From contig JAGVWE010000002.1 in NCBI GenBank assembly GCA_018304425.1, positions 62,001-126,000 of the forward strand: a stretch of DNA of 64,000 bases. The letters run 5' to 3'. The number at the start of each line of letters is the position of its first letter. The stretch's first letter is position 1. Both the position numbers and the translations under genes were made by a program. Shown here piece by piece: positions 21,808-30,594 of the stretch. The DNA is from Candidatus Iainarchaeum sp. (GTDB lineage: Archaea > Iainarchaeota > Iainarchaeia > Iainarchaeales > UBA10219). The notes below the pieces were generated by a model. That model saw only the letters and a program-made list of their open reading frames with translations. It had not been told where the DNA came from and did not search any database.

Positions 21808-24800
21808 ATGGCCATGTCCGAGGAAACAGCCACCGTGGAAGTCGAGGGCGGCGGGGAGAACCCGTTCATCTCCAAGTGGGAGAGCTTTTACAAGCACGCG
21901 TGCCTCAAGCAGATCGAGAAGCTCGTGGGCGAGTACCCTGAAAAGCGGAGCCTCTTGATTGACTTCGTGTCCATCGAGCACTTCGACCCCGAGCTTGCGG
22001 ACGAGCTCCTGGCCAACCCCGATTACGTGCTCGAAGCCGCGAAGATGGCGATAACCAACATCGACGTCCCAGCCCTCGAACTCGAGCAGTTCCTGCCCAA
22101 CATCCGCGTCTACAACCTTCCAAAGGACCGGCAGAGCCTCCTCCGAAACATCGAGGCCGAGCACTTGAACAAACTGATTGCCGTGGAAGGCATCGTGCTC
22201 TCCATGACCGAAGTGCGGCCCAAGCTCAAAATCGCGACCTGGGAGTGCCGGAGGTGCGGGAACACGTACAAGCTCATCCAGACCGGGCAAGCGGCCAGGC
22301 AGCCGGCCGTGTGCGAGTGCAAGCACCGGGACTTCAACCTCGTGGCCGAGAAAAGCGAGTTCATCAACCACCAGAAAATCCAGGTCCAGGAACCACTGGA
22401 ACTGCTAAAAGGAAGCGAACAAGCCACCATTTTGGACGTCATCATCCTCGACGACATGGTCAACAAGGTCGCGCCCGGCATCAAGACCTGCATTACCGGG
22501 GTGCTGCGGCTCATCCAGCCCAAGGAGAAGAGCATCGTCTACGGCAAGCAATTGGAGGCCATCCACTTGGAGGAAACCGCCAAGGAATTCGCGGAAGTCG
22601 ACGTCTCCAAGGAAGAGGAAGCCGAGATTCGGAAGCTGGCCAAGGACGAGAAAATCTACGACAAACTGGTGGGCTCCATCGCGCCCGCCATTTACGGCCA
22701 CGAAGTGGTCAAGGAAGCCATTGTCTTGCAGTTGTTTGGCGGCGTGAAAAAAATGCTGCCCGGGAACCCCAGCACGCGCGGCAACATCCACGTCCTGCTC
22801 GTCGGAGACCCGGGTGTCGCCAAATCCCAGTTGATGCAGGCCGTGAACAACATCGCGCCGAAAAGCATTTACGTGGCCGGAAAGACGACCACGGGCGTGG
22901 GGCTGTGCGTGGCGCCTGATTCCCTGGTGCTGAACGAAAGCGGATTCAGGGACATCCGGGGGTTTGTCGAGGAACGGTTCGAGGATGCAACCGCGCGGGA
23001 GGAAATCCCGGGCGCGCACTCGAATCCATGCCAGGGCAAGACCATGCCCTGCTTGGGCGAAGACCTCAAGCTCAGCGAGCAACCCGTGTCGAAAATCTGG
23101 CGAATAAAAGCCCCAGAAAAGATGTACAAGATTGTCACGCAGTCCGGCCGGGAACTTTCCCTTACTCCTGCGACTTCGCTGACCCGGCTGAAAACATCAC
23201 AGGTCGCGTGGACGATGGCTGAAGAACTTGCTGAGGGCGATTACGTGGCCGTTCCCCGGCGCCTGCCGGAGGGCCAGCGGGCTAAGATCCCCTCCATTGC
23301 CTGTTTGTGGCAAAACAAGAACATCCGGGTGGTGGACGACCTGTCCAACCCATTCAAGCTAATCACGGATGCGCTGGCCAGGACACATGGCTCGCTCCAA
23401 AACGTTGCACGCGTCCATGGCCTTGACAGGGAAAGCGTGTACCGGTGGCGCATGCGAGAGTTCCATCACAGCATGCCCTTACACGTTTTTGTAAACCTTG
23501 GGTTGGAAGCCGGGCAAACCATGGAATGGCTCGCTGGCCACGTCACGGAGTGCTTCCTCGCCTACGGAAAGACCTGCAAAGTGCCGCGCTACCTGGACGA
23601 TGAGCGACTCGCGTACGTTGCCGGGCTGCTCTTCGGGGATGGCAGCATTTACCTACGCGACAACTCCGTGCACCTCCGCTTCTACAACAACAGTCAGGAG
23701 ACCCTGGACCGGTTCGACGCGGCTGTGCGGGAACTCTTTGGCCTGGAAACCGAGAAGCTCTTGGAACCGGGAAAGGTGCCGGGGCGTAGGTTTAATTCGG
23801 CCATTGCCTGGAAGCTGTTCCAGGCTTTCGGGCTCAGTAACAGGAAACTCGAGAACCGGCTCAGCCACCTGGCCACGGAGATGCCCAACAACGTGCTGGG
23901 CGCCCTGTTGAGCGGGTTGTTCGAAACAGATGGCTTCGTGTCGGACACGGTGAAGGCGTCCCCTTCCGTGGGCATCAGCACCATCAGCAAGCCCCTGGCA
24001 GACACCCTCCAACTAGCCCTACTGAAATTCGGAGTGCTCGCCAAGAAGCGGGAACGGAACGTTGCGGGACACGTTGCCCAAGGCAAAGAGATATGCGTGC
24101 GCTCGAACAACAATCAATTCTACGTGGAAGTGCGGGGCAAGGAAAACCTGCAAGCGTTCAAAAAAGGCGTTGGATTCAGGCTGGAACGCAAGCGCACGGC
24201 CCTCGAACGGGTTATCGCGCGCACCGGGAAAAGCAACCCCAACCATGACCTGGTTCCGGAACTGAAAGAAGCCATGGAAGAGGCGGGAGCGCTTTGGGAA
24301 TACCGGCATAGGCTAAGCCCCTCCCGGTCGACGCTTTCCCAGATTGCAGGGGAAAAGAAAAACGGCTTTTTCAGGGCCCTCGCGGAGTCAGACGTGTTGT
24401 GGGACCGGATTGCGCGCAAGGAAGCGTTTAGCCCTGCATTCGAGCACGTGTACGACGTCACGGTCGAAGGCACGCACAATTTCGTGGCCAACGGCTTCTA
24501 CGTCCACAACACCGCGACGGCAGTGAAGGACGAGTTCGGCGAGGGCGGTTGGACGCTGAAGGCGGGGGCCTTGGTCCTGGCCTCGGGCGGGATGGCCATG
24601 ATTGATGAGTTCGACAAAATGGATCCTGAGGACCGGAGCGCGATGCACGAGGCCATGGAGCAGGGCATGATTTCGGTCGCGAAAGCCGGCATCGTGACCC
24701 GGTTCAAGACCGAGACCTCCATCCTCGCGGCGGCCAACCCCAAGTACGGAAGGTTCGACCCATACCAGAACTTCATGCAGCAAGTGGACCTGCCGCCCAC

Positions 24801-25533
24801 CCTGATTTCGCGGTTCGACTTGTTCTTCATGATAAAGGACGTGCTGGACCGCGAAAAGGACAGCCGGATTTCCGCGCACATCCTGAAAACCCACCAGGCC
24901 GCGGAACTCCTCTTACAGGAAAAACGCGGCACCCTCAAGAAGGGCCAGCGCAAGGAAATCGAGGAGATTCAAAAGATCGTCACGCCCGCCATTGACGGTC
25001 AACTCCTGCGGAAGTACATTTCGTTTGCCCGGCAAAACGTTTTCCCCGCGCTGAGCCGGGAAGCCATTGACGCGATTTCGGTTTTCTACCTGGACCTGCG
25101 TGAACAGGGAAAGAAGGAGGGAACCTATGCCGCGACCCACCGGCAACTGGAAGCCATGGTGCGGCTGGCGGAGGGCTCGGCCCGGGTGCGGTTGTCCGAC
25201 ACCATCGAGCTAGTGGACGCGGAACGCGCAATCCGGTTGTTCAAGACCTCGCTGCAGGAACTCGTCATGGACAAGGAAACCGGCAGAATCGACATCGACT
25301 TGATCAACATCGGGCAGAGCCAGAAACAACTCGAGAACATGAAGAAGGTGCTGAACCTCGTGAAAAGCATGAGCGCGGAACTCGACATGGTGCCCATCGA
25401 GGACATCATCAGCGAAGCCAAGACCGAGGGCATCGACGCCGACAAGGTCAACGAGATACTCAACAACCTCACGAAAGCCGGCGATATTTACCGGCCCAGG
25501 CACGGGTTCGTCAAGTCAACGGAGAAGAAGTAG
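21808..25533 (+). CDS. mcm: Replicative helicase MCM, interrupted by an intein
   Basis: MCM forms the hexameric 3'-5' replicative helicase. The 1241-residue precursor contains 706 residues of MCM split by a 535-residue intein. N-terminal domain: zinc ribbon (CRRC...CECK, about 148-172) and OB fold. AAA+ domain: Walker A LLVGDPGVAKSQL (about 330-342) before the intein; after it TATAVKDEFGEGGW, Walker B MAMIDEFDKMD, sensor LAAANPKYGRFDP and the arginine finger region LISRFDLFF; a C-terminal winged helix ends the protein. ATG at 21808 is 27 bp after a TATA box (GCTTTAAATAGG). A second ATG lies at 21814. Without splicing the ATPase site cannot form. Confidence 0.96.
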   Translation: MAMSEETATVEVEGGGENPFISKWESFYKHACLKQIEKLVGEYPEKRSLLIDFVSIEHFDPELADELLANPDYVLEAAKMAITNIDVPALELEQFLPNIRVYNLPKDRQSLLRNIEAEHLNKLIAVEGIVLSMTEVRPKLKIATWECRRCGNTYKLIQTGQAARQPAVCECKHRDFNLVAEKSEFINHQKIQVQEPLELLKGSEQATILDVIILDDMVNKVAPGIKTCITGVLRLIQPKEKSIVYGKQLEAIHLEETAKEFAEVDVSKEEEAEIRKLAKDEKIYDKLVGSIAPAIYGHEVVKEAIVLQLFGGVKKMLPGNPSTRGNIHVLLVGDPGVAKSQLMQAVNNIAPKSIYVAGKTTTGVGLCVAPDSLVLNESGFRDIRGFVEERFEDATAREEIPGAHSNPCQGKTMPCLGEDLKLSEQPVSKIWRIKAPEKMYKIVTQSGRELSLTPATSLTRLKTSQVAWTMAEELAEGDYVAVPRRLPEGQRAKIPSIACLWQNKNIRVVDDLSNPFKLITDALARTHGSLQNVARVHGLDRESVYRWRMREFHHSMPLHVFVNLGLEAGQTMEWLAGHVTECFLAYGKTCKVPRYLDDERLAYVAGLLFGDGSIYLRDNSVHLRFYNNSQETLDRFDAAVRELFGLETEKLLEPGKVPGRRFNSAIAWKLFQAFGLSNRKLENRLSHLATEMPNNVLGALLSGLFETDGFVSDTVKASPSVGISTISKPLADTLQLALLKFGVLAKKRERNVAGHVAQGKEICVRSNNNQFYVEVRGKENLQAFKKGVGFRLERKRTALERVIARTGKSNPNHDLVPELKEAMEEAGALWEYRHRLSPSRSTLSQIAGEKKNGFFRALAESDVLWDRIARKEAFSPAFEHVYDVTVEGTHNFVANGFYVHNTATAVKDEFGEGGWTLKAGALVLASGGMAMIDEFDKMDPEDRSAMHEAMEQGMISVAKAGIVTRFKTETSILAAANPKYGRFDPYQNFMQQVDLPPTLISRFDLFFMIKDVLDREKDSRISAHILKTHQAAELLLQEKRGTLKKGQRKEIEEIQKIVTPAIDGQLLRKYISFARQNVFPALSREAIDAISVFYLDLREQGKKEGTYAATHRQLEAMVRLAEGSARVRLSDTIELVDAERAIRLFKTSLQELVMDKETGRIDIDLINIGQSQKQLENMKKVLNLVKSMSAELDMVPIEDIISEAKTEGIDADKVNEILNNLTKAGDIYRPRHGFVKSTEKK
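22906..24510 (+). other. Intein with LAGLIDADG homing endonuclease, inside MCM
   Basis: The intein begins at Cys (CVAPDSLVL) after KTTTGVGL and ends VTVEGTHNFVANGFYVHN before TATAVKDE. Residue 1 is Cys, the last two are His-Asn, and the +1 extein residue is Thr, a full set for splicing. Block B is visible as SGRELSLTPATSLTRL. Two LAGLIDADG-type motifs are present: LAYVAGLLFGDGS and LLSGLFETDG, spaced about 100 residues, each with its acidic residue, so the endonuclease is probably active. Length is 535 residues, normal for a DOD intein. It sits between Walker A and Walker B of MCM. Confidence 0.95.
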
Positions 25534-25587
25534 TCGGCCTATTTATAAGCGATAACGCTTTTATTCTGCGAGGGGTAAAAGGTTCCT

Positions 25588-25995
25588 ATGACGCGGTCTT
25601 CGACTTCTGGACCCGGCCGCCGCCCCCGAAAGGGGTCGGAGAAGAGGAGACAAGTGCAGCCGGCCTTCGAATCCAGGTGGCTCCCCGAATTGCCGCGGCG
25701 CCTGGGCCGGTTTTACGCGGAATGGTGCCGGACCAAGGAGCTGCCCAGTTCCTCTGCCGAGCGCGTGGAAGCCGCCCTGCGCGACCCTTTGGTTGGACGA
25801 GTCCTGCTGCAAGGCATCCAAGACCTAATCCGGGATATTCGAGCCCGCCGGGGCCTGTTGAAGTCGGGGGCCGGCCCGGAGAACGCGGACGAATTCACTC
25901 GGCAGTTGAAGAAACTGAATGCCGCGGTACGGGAACACGTTGGATTCATCAATTACTGGGTGGAAGTGCATGAAAACCCTCCAAAAAAACCTTGA
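25588..25995 (+). CDS. Hypothetical basic protein
   Basis: An unrecognised 135-residue protein with a basic, disordered start (SSTSGPGRRPRKGSEKRRQV) and a helical remainder (RVEAALRDPLVGRVLLQGIQ; QLKKLNAAVREHVGFI). No membrane segment or motif. A TATA-like CTTTTATTCTG about 27 bp before ATG supports a real, leaderless gene. It overlaps the YggS gene by 26 bp, so the two are co-transcribed. Confidence 0.6.
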   Translation: MTRSSTSGPGRRPRKGSEKRRQVQPAFESRWLPELPRRLGRFYAEWCRTKELPSSSAERVEAALRDPLVGRVLLQGIQDLIRDIRARRGLLKSGAGPENADEFTRQLKKLNAAVREHVGFINYWVEVHENPPKKP

Positions 25996-26620
25996 CCTCG
26001 TCCGTGAACGCATTCGCACCGCGTGCCAGCGGCGAAACCGCGACCCCGCCGGGGTGCGGTTGGTGGCCGTGACCAAGGAGCGGAGCGTCGAAGAAGCACA
26101 GGCACTGGCCGCGTTGGGCGTCAAGGACTTCGGCGAGAACCGCTTGGAGGGCCTCGAAGAGAAAAAGGGAAAGGTGCCCGGCGCGGTGTGGCACTTCATC
26201 GGCAACCTGCAAAGCAACAAGGCCAAGCGCGTGGCCGAGTTGGCTGACTACGCACATTCCATTGAGTCGTTGAAGGTCGCGGAAAGGGTTTCAGGGCGGT
26301 GCATGGAGCTGGGGAAAAAGTTGCCGGTCTTCCTGGAAGTCAACGTCGCCGGCGAGGCCAGCAAGCACGGCGTGCCCAAAGAGGAGTTGCCGGTCCTGCT
26401 GAACGGGGCGCGGATGCTGCCCGGCATCAAAGTCATTGGCTTGATGACGATGGCGCCGCTCGTGGAGCCCGAGAAGACCAGGAGCCCATTCCACATGCTG
26501 GCCGAGTTCGCGCGCCACAACGGGTTGCCGGAGCTGTCCATGGGCATGAGCAACGACTTCGAGGTCGCGGTCGAAGAAGGAGCGACGTTCGTACGGATTG
26601 GGTCGGCGCTGTTCGAGTAA
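25970..26620 (+). CDS. YggS/PROSC family PLP-binding protein
   Basis: YggS (PLPBP) proteins are single-domain alanine-racemase-fold proteins that buffer pyridoxal phosphate. The 216-residue product shows RLVAVTKERSVEEAQALAA (the PLP-binding Lys is in AVTKE), FGENRLEGLEEK, WHFIGNLQSNKAKRVAE, VFLEVNVAGEASKHGV and LSMGMSNDFEVAVEEGATFV, then RIGSALF: the full family signature. ATG at 25970 is inside the previous gene's end; an earlier in-frame ATG at 25919 gives no family sequence. It is common in bacteria, and less so in archaea. Confidence 0.95.
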   Translation: MKTLQKNLDLVRERIRTACQRRNRDPAGVRLVAVTKERSVEEAQALAALGVKDFGENRLEGLEEKKGKVPGAVWHFIGNLQSNKAKRVAELADYAHSIESLKVAERVSGRCMELGKKLPVFLEVNVAGEASKHGVPKEELPVLLNGARMLPGIKVIGLMTMAPLVEPEKTRSPFHMLAEFARHNGLPELSMGMSNDFEVAVEEGATFVRIGSALFE

Positions 26621-26626
26621 TCCGAA

Positions 26627-26658
26627 AGGTTTAAATCAACATTATAATATATTATAAT
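26627..26658 (+). promoter_or_regulatory. VapBC promoter with 18-bp perfect palindrome
   Basis: A TATA box (AGGTTTAAATCAAC, about 26627-26640) is followed directly by ATTATAATATATTATAAT (26641-26658), a perfect 18-bp palindrome lying where transcription should start, 9 bp before the antitoxin ATG. VapB proteins with AbrB folds bind such palindromes, so this is the probable autoregulatory operator. Confidence 0.7.
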
Positions 26659-26667
26659 GGTGGTCTG

Positions 26668-26889
26668 ATGAGCCAAATGTTCAAAGCCAAGATAAGGCGG
26701 GTGGGCACCTCACTGGGGCTATTAATTCCAAAGGATGTTGTGGTCGAAGAAGACATCCAAGAGGGCGAACAGGTAGATGTAGGTCTCCTCAAGGCCAAAC
26801 GGCTCGAATCCATCAACAAATTGTTTGGCATCGCCAAAGGCGCCAGGTCGTTCAAGCGGGATAAATCCAATCGTGTGGACCGGTACTGA
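26668..26889 (+). CDS. vapB: VapB-type antitoxin, AbrB/SpoVT fold
   Basis: The 73-residue protein has the swapped-hairpin start of AbrB antitoxins (FKAKIRRVGTSLGLLIPKDV) and a short C-terminal tail (AKGARSFKRDKSNRVDRY) that would wrap the toxin. Its TGA overlaps the toxin ATG as TGATG. Together with the palindrome upstream this is a complete, self-regulated type II toxin-antitoxin module. Confidence 0.88.
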   Translation: MSQMFKAKIRRVGTSLGLLIPKDVVVEEDIQEGEQVDVGLLKAKRLESINKLFGIAKGARSFKRDKSNRVDRY

Positions 26890-27263
26890 TGTATTTGCTG
26901 GACACCTCGGCCTGGATCGAACTCTTTCAGGGAACCAAAAAGGGGGAAAGGGTCAAGAACTTGATGAAGGAAGAAAGGCCCTGCATGAGCATGGTCTCGA
27001 TAGCCGAAATAGCCGCTTGGGTCAAACGAGAGAACGTTGAACGCGAAACTCTATGGACCCACATTCTGAACACCTGCACGGTGTTGGACCTCAGCCCAGT
27101 AGTCTCATTCCTTGCAGGCGAAATAAGCATTGAACGCCGAAAGTCGGTCGGGAAATGGGGCCTGATGGACTCCTTCATCCTGGCGACAGCCCGCGCTTTT
27201 AGCCTCGTCATCATGACGGCAGACAACGATTTCAGGGGCCTTGATTACGTGGAACTCGTTTAG
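26889..27263 (+). CDS. vapC: VapC-type PIN-domain toxin
   Basis: VapC toxins are PIN RNases that cut tRNA or rRNA. The 124-residue product has the catalytic acids: MYLLDTSAWIELFQG (first Asp), SMVSIAEIAAWV (Glu), GLMDSFILATARAF (Asp) and IMTADNDFRGLD (late Asp). All four are present, so it should be active. It starts inside the VapB stop codon. Confidence 0.93.
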   Translation: MYLLDTSAWIELFQGTKKGERVKNLMKEERPCMSMVSIAEIAAWVKRENVERETLWTHILNTCTVLDLSPVVSFLAGEISIERRKSVGKWGLMDSFILATARAFSLVIMTADNDFRGLDYVELV

Positions 27264-27331
27264 CGTTTTTCCTATTTAAACGAGTTTTGCCGCCCGCCAG
27301 GCTTTTAATGGCTTTGGTGGGGTATGAGGGT

Positions 27332-28039
27332 ATGGCCGCTGGCAAGCCCGTGCTCGTCGAACTCGACGTCTTCCACGAGAACTGCTTTGCCATCCCCGTG
27401 ACCGAACGCATGGACGGCGTGAGCATGGTGTCCGTGCCCGCCAACAAGCGCACCCCGGACCGCATCACCTTCTACGCGCGCATCAGCGGACCGGGAGCGC
27501 CTCAGGCCGTGGAGCGCATGCGGAAGCAGGCCGGGATCCGGCGCATCGACCTGCTCTGCAGGGGAAAGGAGCACGTGTTCGTCTACGCCGAAGCAGACCC
27601 CGTCTGCTCCTCCCTTTACTCTTGCCTCGAAGCCGGCGCGTTGTTGAACGAGCCCGCCCTCACGATAGGCACTCATGATACCCTGTCCCTCATCTTCCCT
27701 GACCAGGACGCGCTCAAGCGGTTCGACAGCGAGCGCCCGGGCTTCGACTTCCGCCTCCGCTCCAAGAAACCCTTCGACGAGGAGAGCCTCTCCGGGCTCG
27801 CGACCTTCTCCAAGCAGGGGTTCACCCAGTTGAAAACCGTTTCCTCCTCGCTCTCGCCCGCGCAACGGGAGGCCTTCGACCTCGCCGTGCAACGCGGTTA
27901 CTACCACGAGCCCCAGAAGATAACGGTCACCGAACTCGCCTTCGAGACGGGGGTTTCGGCCAGCACCTGCGCCGAGCACCTGCGAAAAGCAGAGGCCAAG
28001 CTCATGCCCGTGCTCGGGCAACTCATGAAATACCTGTGA
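27332..28039 (+). CDS. Bacterioopsin-activator-type HTH regulator (copy 1)
   Basis: A 235-residue regulator. The C-terminal ~55 residues are the HTH_10 domain of haloarchaeal Bat-like proteins: LSPAQREAFDLAVQRGYYHE, then ITVTELAFETGVSASTCAEH and LRKAEAKLMPVLG. The N-terminal ~170 residues form a sensor domain (PVLVELDVFHENCFAIP, SSLYSCLEAGALLNEPAL) shared with the gene at 29318. Location directly before a substrate-binding protein gene suggests it controls that gene in response to an amino acid or related ligand. A TATA box (GGCTTTTAATGG) lies 26 bp before ATG 27332. Confidence 0.85.
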   Translation: MAAGKPVLVELDVFHENCFAIPVTERMDGVSMVSVPANKRTPDRITFYARISGPGAPQAVERMRKQAGIRRIDLLCRGKEHVFVYAEADPVCSSLYSCLEAGALLNEPALTIGTHDTLSLIFPDQDALKRFDSERPGFDFRLRSKKPFDEESLSGLATFSKQGFTQLKTVSSSLSPAQREAFDLAVQRGYYHEPQKITVTELAFETGVSASTCAEHLRKAEAKLMPVLGQLMKYL

Positions 28040-28114
28040 ACCGGTAATCACCGGGCCAAGACTTATATAGCCGAGCGGGAACGATTATTGCAGGGTAAAT
28101 GGAGGGGTCCTTGG

Positions 28115-29260
28115 ATGAAGTCGAGTTACTGGATTGTGTTAGTCGTTTTGGCGGTTGTTTTGGCGGGTTGCACCCTGCCGGGTGCAGGCACGCAGGCAGG
28201 CACCGGCCCACGGGACGGCGCAACCGCGCCACAGGAGTCCATCAAAATCGGTTCCCTCCAGCCCATGACCGGAGAAGCGGCGAGCTGGGGCCAGAACGGG
28301 GTCGCAGGAGCCCGTATGGCGGTCGAAGAAATCAATGCCGCGGGCGGCGTCCTCGGACGCAGGCTTGAATTGGTTGCGGAAGACGACAAGTGCAGTTCGG
28401 AAGGGGTTACGGCGATAACCAAGTTAATCAACGTGGACCAAGTCGATGCCATCATTGGCCCGGACTGCTCGGCGTCGGGGGCGGCGGCTTTGCCGGTGGC
28501 GCAGAAAGCCGGGGTTCCAGTCGTCATCATCTCGGCCTCCAATCCCACGCTCACCAGGTTGGGGGACTACATTTTCCGGATTTATCCCTCCAGCGCGGTG
28601 GAAGGGGCTACCGGTGCGGAGTTCACGGTGAACAAGCTGGGAAAACGAAAGGCCGCCGTCATCTTCGTGGAAGACGTTTGGAGCAAAGGAGTCAAGGACG
28701 CGTTCATCGCGCGCTTCAAGGAACTCGGCGGGCAAATCGCGTACGAAGACAGTGTTACGCCGGAAGCGCGGGACCTGAAAACCCAGTTGACGAAGGCCAA
28801 GAACTCGGGGGCCGACGTGCTGTATTCTCCTTTGCGGCCGGCCGGCGGCGTGGCCTTGTTCCAGCAGGCGCAGGAAATAGGCCTGGGCATGCCCATCGTG
28901 GGCGGCGACTTCTACGACAGTGAGGAAGTCGTCAAGCATCCCGCCTCGGAGGGAGTCTATTACACGGTGCCCCACGTGACGACGCCGGACGCGTTCGCGG
29001 CCAAGGTGAAAGCCATGCCTGGCAACGAGAACCTGGCCGTGTTCCTCACCGCGCCCATCGGCTATGACGCAGTGAAAATCCTCGTCGACGCCATGCATCG
29101 GGCGGGAAGCACGGACAAGCTGGCCGTCATGCAGGCGCTCAAGCTGACGAAGTATTCGGGGGTTTCCAACCCCGACATCGACTTCGACGAGGCCGGCGAC
29201 CTCAAGAACGCCCTGATGGACGTCAAGGTCGTCCGCGGCGGGAAAGGCGTGCTGCCCTAA
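28115..29260 (+). CDS. livK: Branched-chain amino acid ABC transporter substrate-binding lipoprotein (LivK 1)
   Basis: Binds ligand outside the cell and delivers it to LivHM. The 381-residue product has a lipoprotein signal (VVLAVVLAGC), a short linker and a type-I periplasmic-binding fold: IKIGSLQPMTGEAASWGQNG, AVEEINAAGGVLGRRLELVA, DAIIGPDCSASGAAALPVAQ, AEFTVNKLGKRKAAVIFVED. ATG 28115 has GGAGGGG 7 nt upstream and a TATA box (ACTTATATAG) about 50 bp upstream, so it has a leader, unlike the regulator before it. Exact ligand unknown. Confidence 0.93.
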   Translation: MKSSYWIVLVVLAVVLAGCTLPGAGTQAGTGPRDGATAPQESIKIGSLQPMTGEAASWGQNGVAGARMAVEEINAAGGVLGRRLELVAEDDKCSSEGVTAITKLINVDQVDAIIGPDCSASGAAALPVAQKAGVPVVIISASNPTLTRLGDYIFRIYPSSAVEGATGAEFTVNKLGKRKAAVIFVEDVWSKGVKDAFIARFKELGGQIAYEDSVTPEARDLKTQLTKAKNSGADVLYSPLRPAGGVALFQQAQEIGLGMPIVGGDFYDSEEVVKHPASEGVYYTVPHVTTPDAFAAKVKAMPGNENLAVFLTAPIGYDAVKILVDAMHRAGSTDKLAVMQALKLTKYSGVSNPDIDFDEAGDLKNALMDVKVVRGGKGVLP

Positions 29261-29317
29261 CGCCGAATTTAAAGCCCGCCGGTAACGCTTTTAAGGCCTG
29301 CCAGGCGTAAATAAGGT

Positions 29318-30022
29318 ATGCAGAAGCCCTTGCTGGTGGAACTCGAGGCCTTTCACGACGACTGCTATGCCATCAACGCCCAGGAACGGTTCAAGGACGT
29401 GCGCATGCTGACCATGCCCGGCATGGCGGTGAACGCCCGGACCATGACGTTCTACTCGAAGGTCAGCGGCCCGGAGACCCTGAAAGCCATCGAGTTCATC
29501 CGCCGCGAGCCACATGTCAAGCACCTGCAGGTCATTTACAAGGACCGGGACCGCGCGTTCCTCGAATTGCAGTTCGACAAAAAGCATTCCTCGATTTACT
29601 CGTGCATGGAGGCCGGCGCGCTGTTGGACAAGCCAGCGCTCACCCAGGGCCGGCTCGACTTCCTGCCCCTTATCTTCAGGAACGGCAAGGACTTCAAGGA
29701 GTTCGCTGGCAAGGTCAGGGACAAGTTCGACTTCAAGTTGAAGTCCAAAATCGTGGTGGACGCCAAGGCGGTGGACGGCTTGGGCAGCCTCTCAGCCTGC
29801 GGGGCCGCGGAACTCAAGACGGTGTCGGCCTCGCTGTCGGACGCGCAACGGACGGCCTTCGACTTGGCCGTGCAGCGCGGCTACTACGACCACCCCCAGC
29901 GAACGACCGTGGCCGAGTTGTCGGCGCGGGCCGGGCTCGCGCCCAGCACCTACGGCGAACACCTCCGCAAGGCCGAGTCCAAGTTGTTGCCCGTGGTCGG
30001 GCAGCTAATCAAATACCTTTAA
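29318..30022 (+). CDS. Bacterioopsin-activator-type HTH regulator (copy 2)
   Basis: A 234-residue paralogue of the protein at 27332: sensor start LLVELEAFHDDCYAINA, the shared SSIYSCMEAGALLDKPAL and the HTH_10 end LSDAQRTAFDLAVQRGYYDH, then SARAGLAPSTYGEHLRKAE. TATA box AACGCTTTTAAGGC is about 26 bp before ATG. It precedes the second binding-protein gene, with a toxin-antitoxin pair now between them. Its last 10 codon positions and stop are part of the 22-bp direct repeat at 30010. Confidence 0.85.
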   Translation: MQKPLLVELEAFHDDCYAINAQERFKDVRMLTMPGMAVNARTMTFYSKVSGPETLKAIEFIRREPHVKHLQVIYKDRDRAFLELQFDKKHSSIYSCMEAGALLDKPALTQGRLDFLPLIFRNGKDFKEFAGKVRDKFDFKLKSKIVVDAKAVDGLGSLSACGAAELKTVSASLSDAQRTAFDLAVQRGYYDHPQRTTVAELSARAGLAPSTYGEHLRKAESKLLPVVGQLIKYL

Positions 30023-30031
30023 CTTCAGCCG
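30010..30031 (+). repeat. 22-bp direct repeat, left copy
   Basis: The 22-mer starting CAAATACCTTTAACTTCAGC is found here, covering the stop of the HTH gene, and again at 30595-30616. The repeats bracket the RelE/RelB-like pair. Confidence 0.95.
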
Positions 30032-30071
30032 GTGACAAGGCTTTTAATGAGTTCAGGGCGGAGTAATCCCT

Positions 30072-30395
30072 GTGGCAAACTACAAAGTCTTTTTGACGGC
30101 GGCGTTCGAGAAAAAACTGGCAAAAATGGATGGCACGTTCAAAGGCTGGTTCGAAAAAATGCTTGACCAATTGGCGGAAAATCCGTTCACAGGAAAACCG
30201 TTGGGCGTTGACTGGTTCAGGGAAAAGAAGCATGGCAAGCACCGGGTGTACTATCTTGTTTACGAGAACGTGAAAAGCATGTACGTTGTCAACTTGAGCG
30301 AAAAGAAGGACCAGGAAGTAATCATTAATTCCATCAAGCTGCTGTTTGACATGTACAAAAAGGAATTAGACGAATTGCTTGGCGGAACAAATTAG
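30072..30395 (+). CDS. RelE/ParE-family toxin
   Basis: RelE-type toxins cut mRNA on the ribosome. The 107-residue product, starting at GTG, has the fold pattern: VFLTAAFEKKLAKMD (first strand and helix), ENPFTGKPLGVDWFREKKHG and the strand pair KHRVYYLVYENVKSMYVVNL, with Arg/Tyr residues typical of RelE surfaces. TATA-like AGGCTTTTAATGAG is about 28 bp upstream. It runs tail-to-tail into the antitoxin gene on the other strand and overlaps it by 4 bp. Confidence 0.8.
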   Translation: MANYKVFLTAAFEKKLAKMDGTFKGWFEKMLDQLAENPFTGKPLGVDWFREKKHGKHRVYYLVYENVKSMYVVNLSEKKDQEVIINSIKLLFDMYKKELDELLGGTN

Positions 30396-30532
30396 CGCAC
30401 TTGCCGCACTCGTCCGGCCTTGATGTCGGCGAGGCTCGACACAAGGTCCTTGACGAATTCCAGGTCAATTTTTGCCTGCTTCTTCAACGCGAGATATTCG
30501 TCTCTTGGAATCGTAACCATTTGCTGTGTCAT
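30392..30532 (-). CDS. RelB-like antitoxin, 46 residues, convergent with its toxin
   Basis: An unlisted small gene. It reads MTQQMVTIPRDEYLALKKQA, then KIDLEFVKDLVSSLADIKAG and RVRQVR, the common archaeal antitoxin pattern (VTIPxxEYxxLKKKAxID...DIKAGRV). ATG at 30532 has a TATA box (GTTTATATTG) about 25 bp upstream on the minus strand, so it is leaderless. Normal antitoxins precede their toxin in an operon; here it faces the toxin. Confidence in the gene is high because of the motif, lower for the pairing. Confidence 0.8.
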   Translation of the reverse strand: MTQQMVTIPRDEYLALKKQAKIDLEFVKDLVSSLADIKAGRVRQVR

Positions 30533-30594
30533 GCATATAATGCGAGCAAAGCTCAATATAAACGTTTAGTTTTCAGCCCTGAAACGGTATTGCT

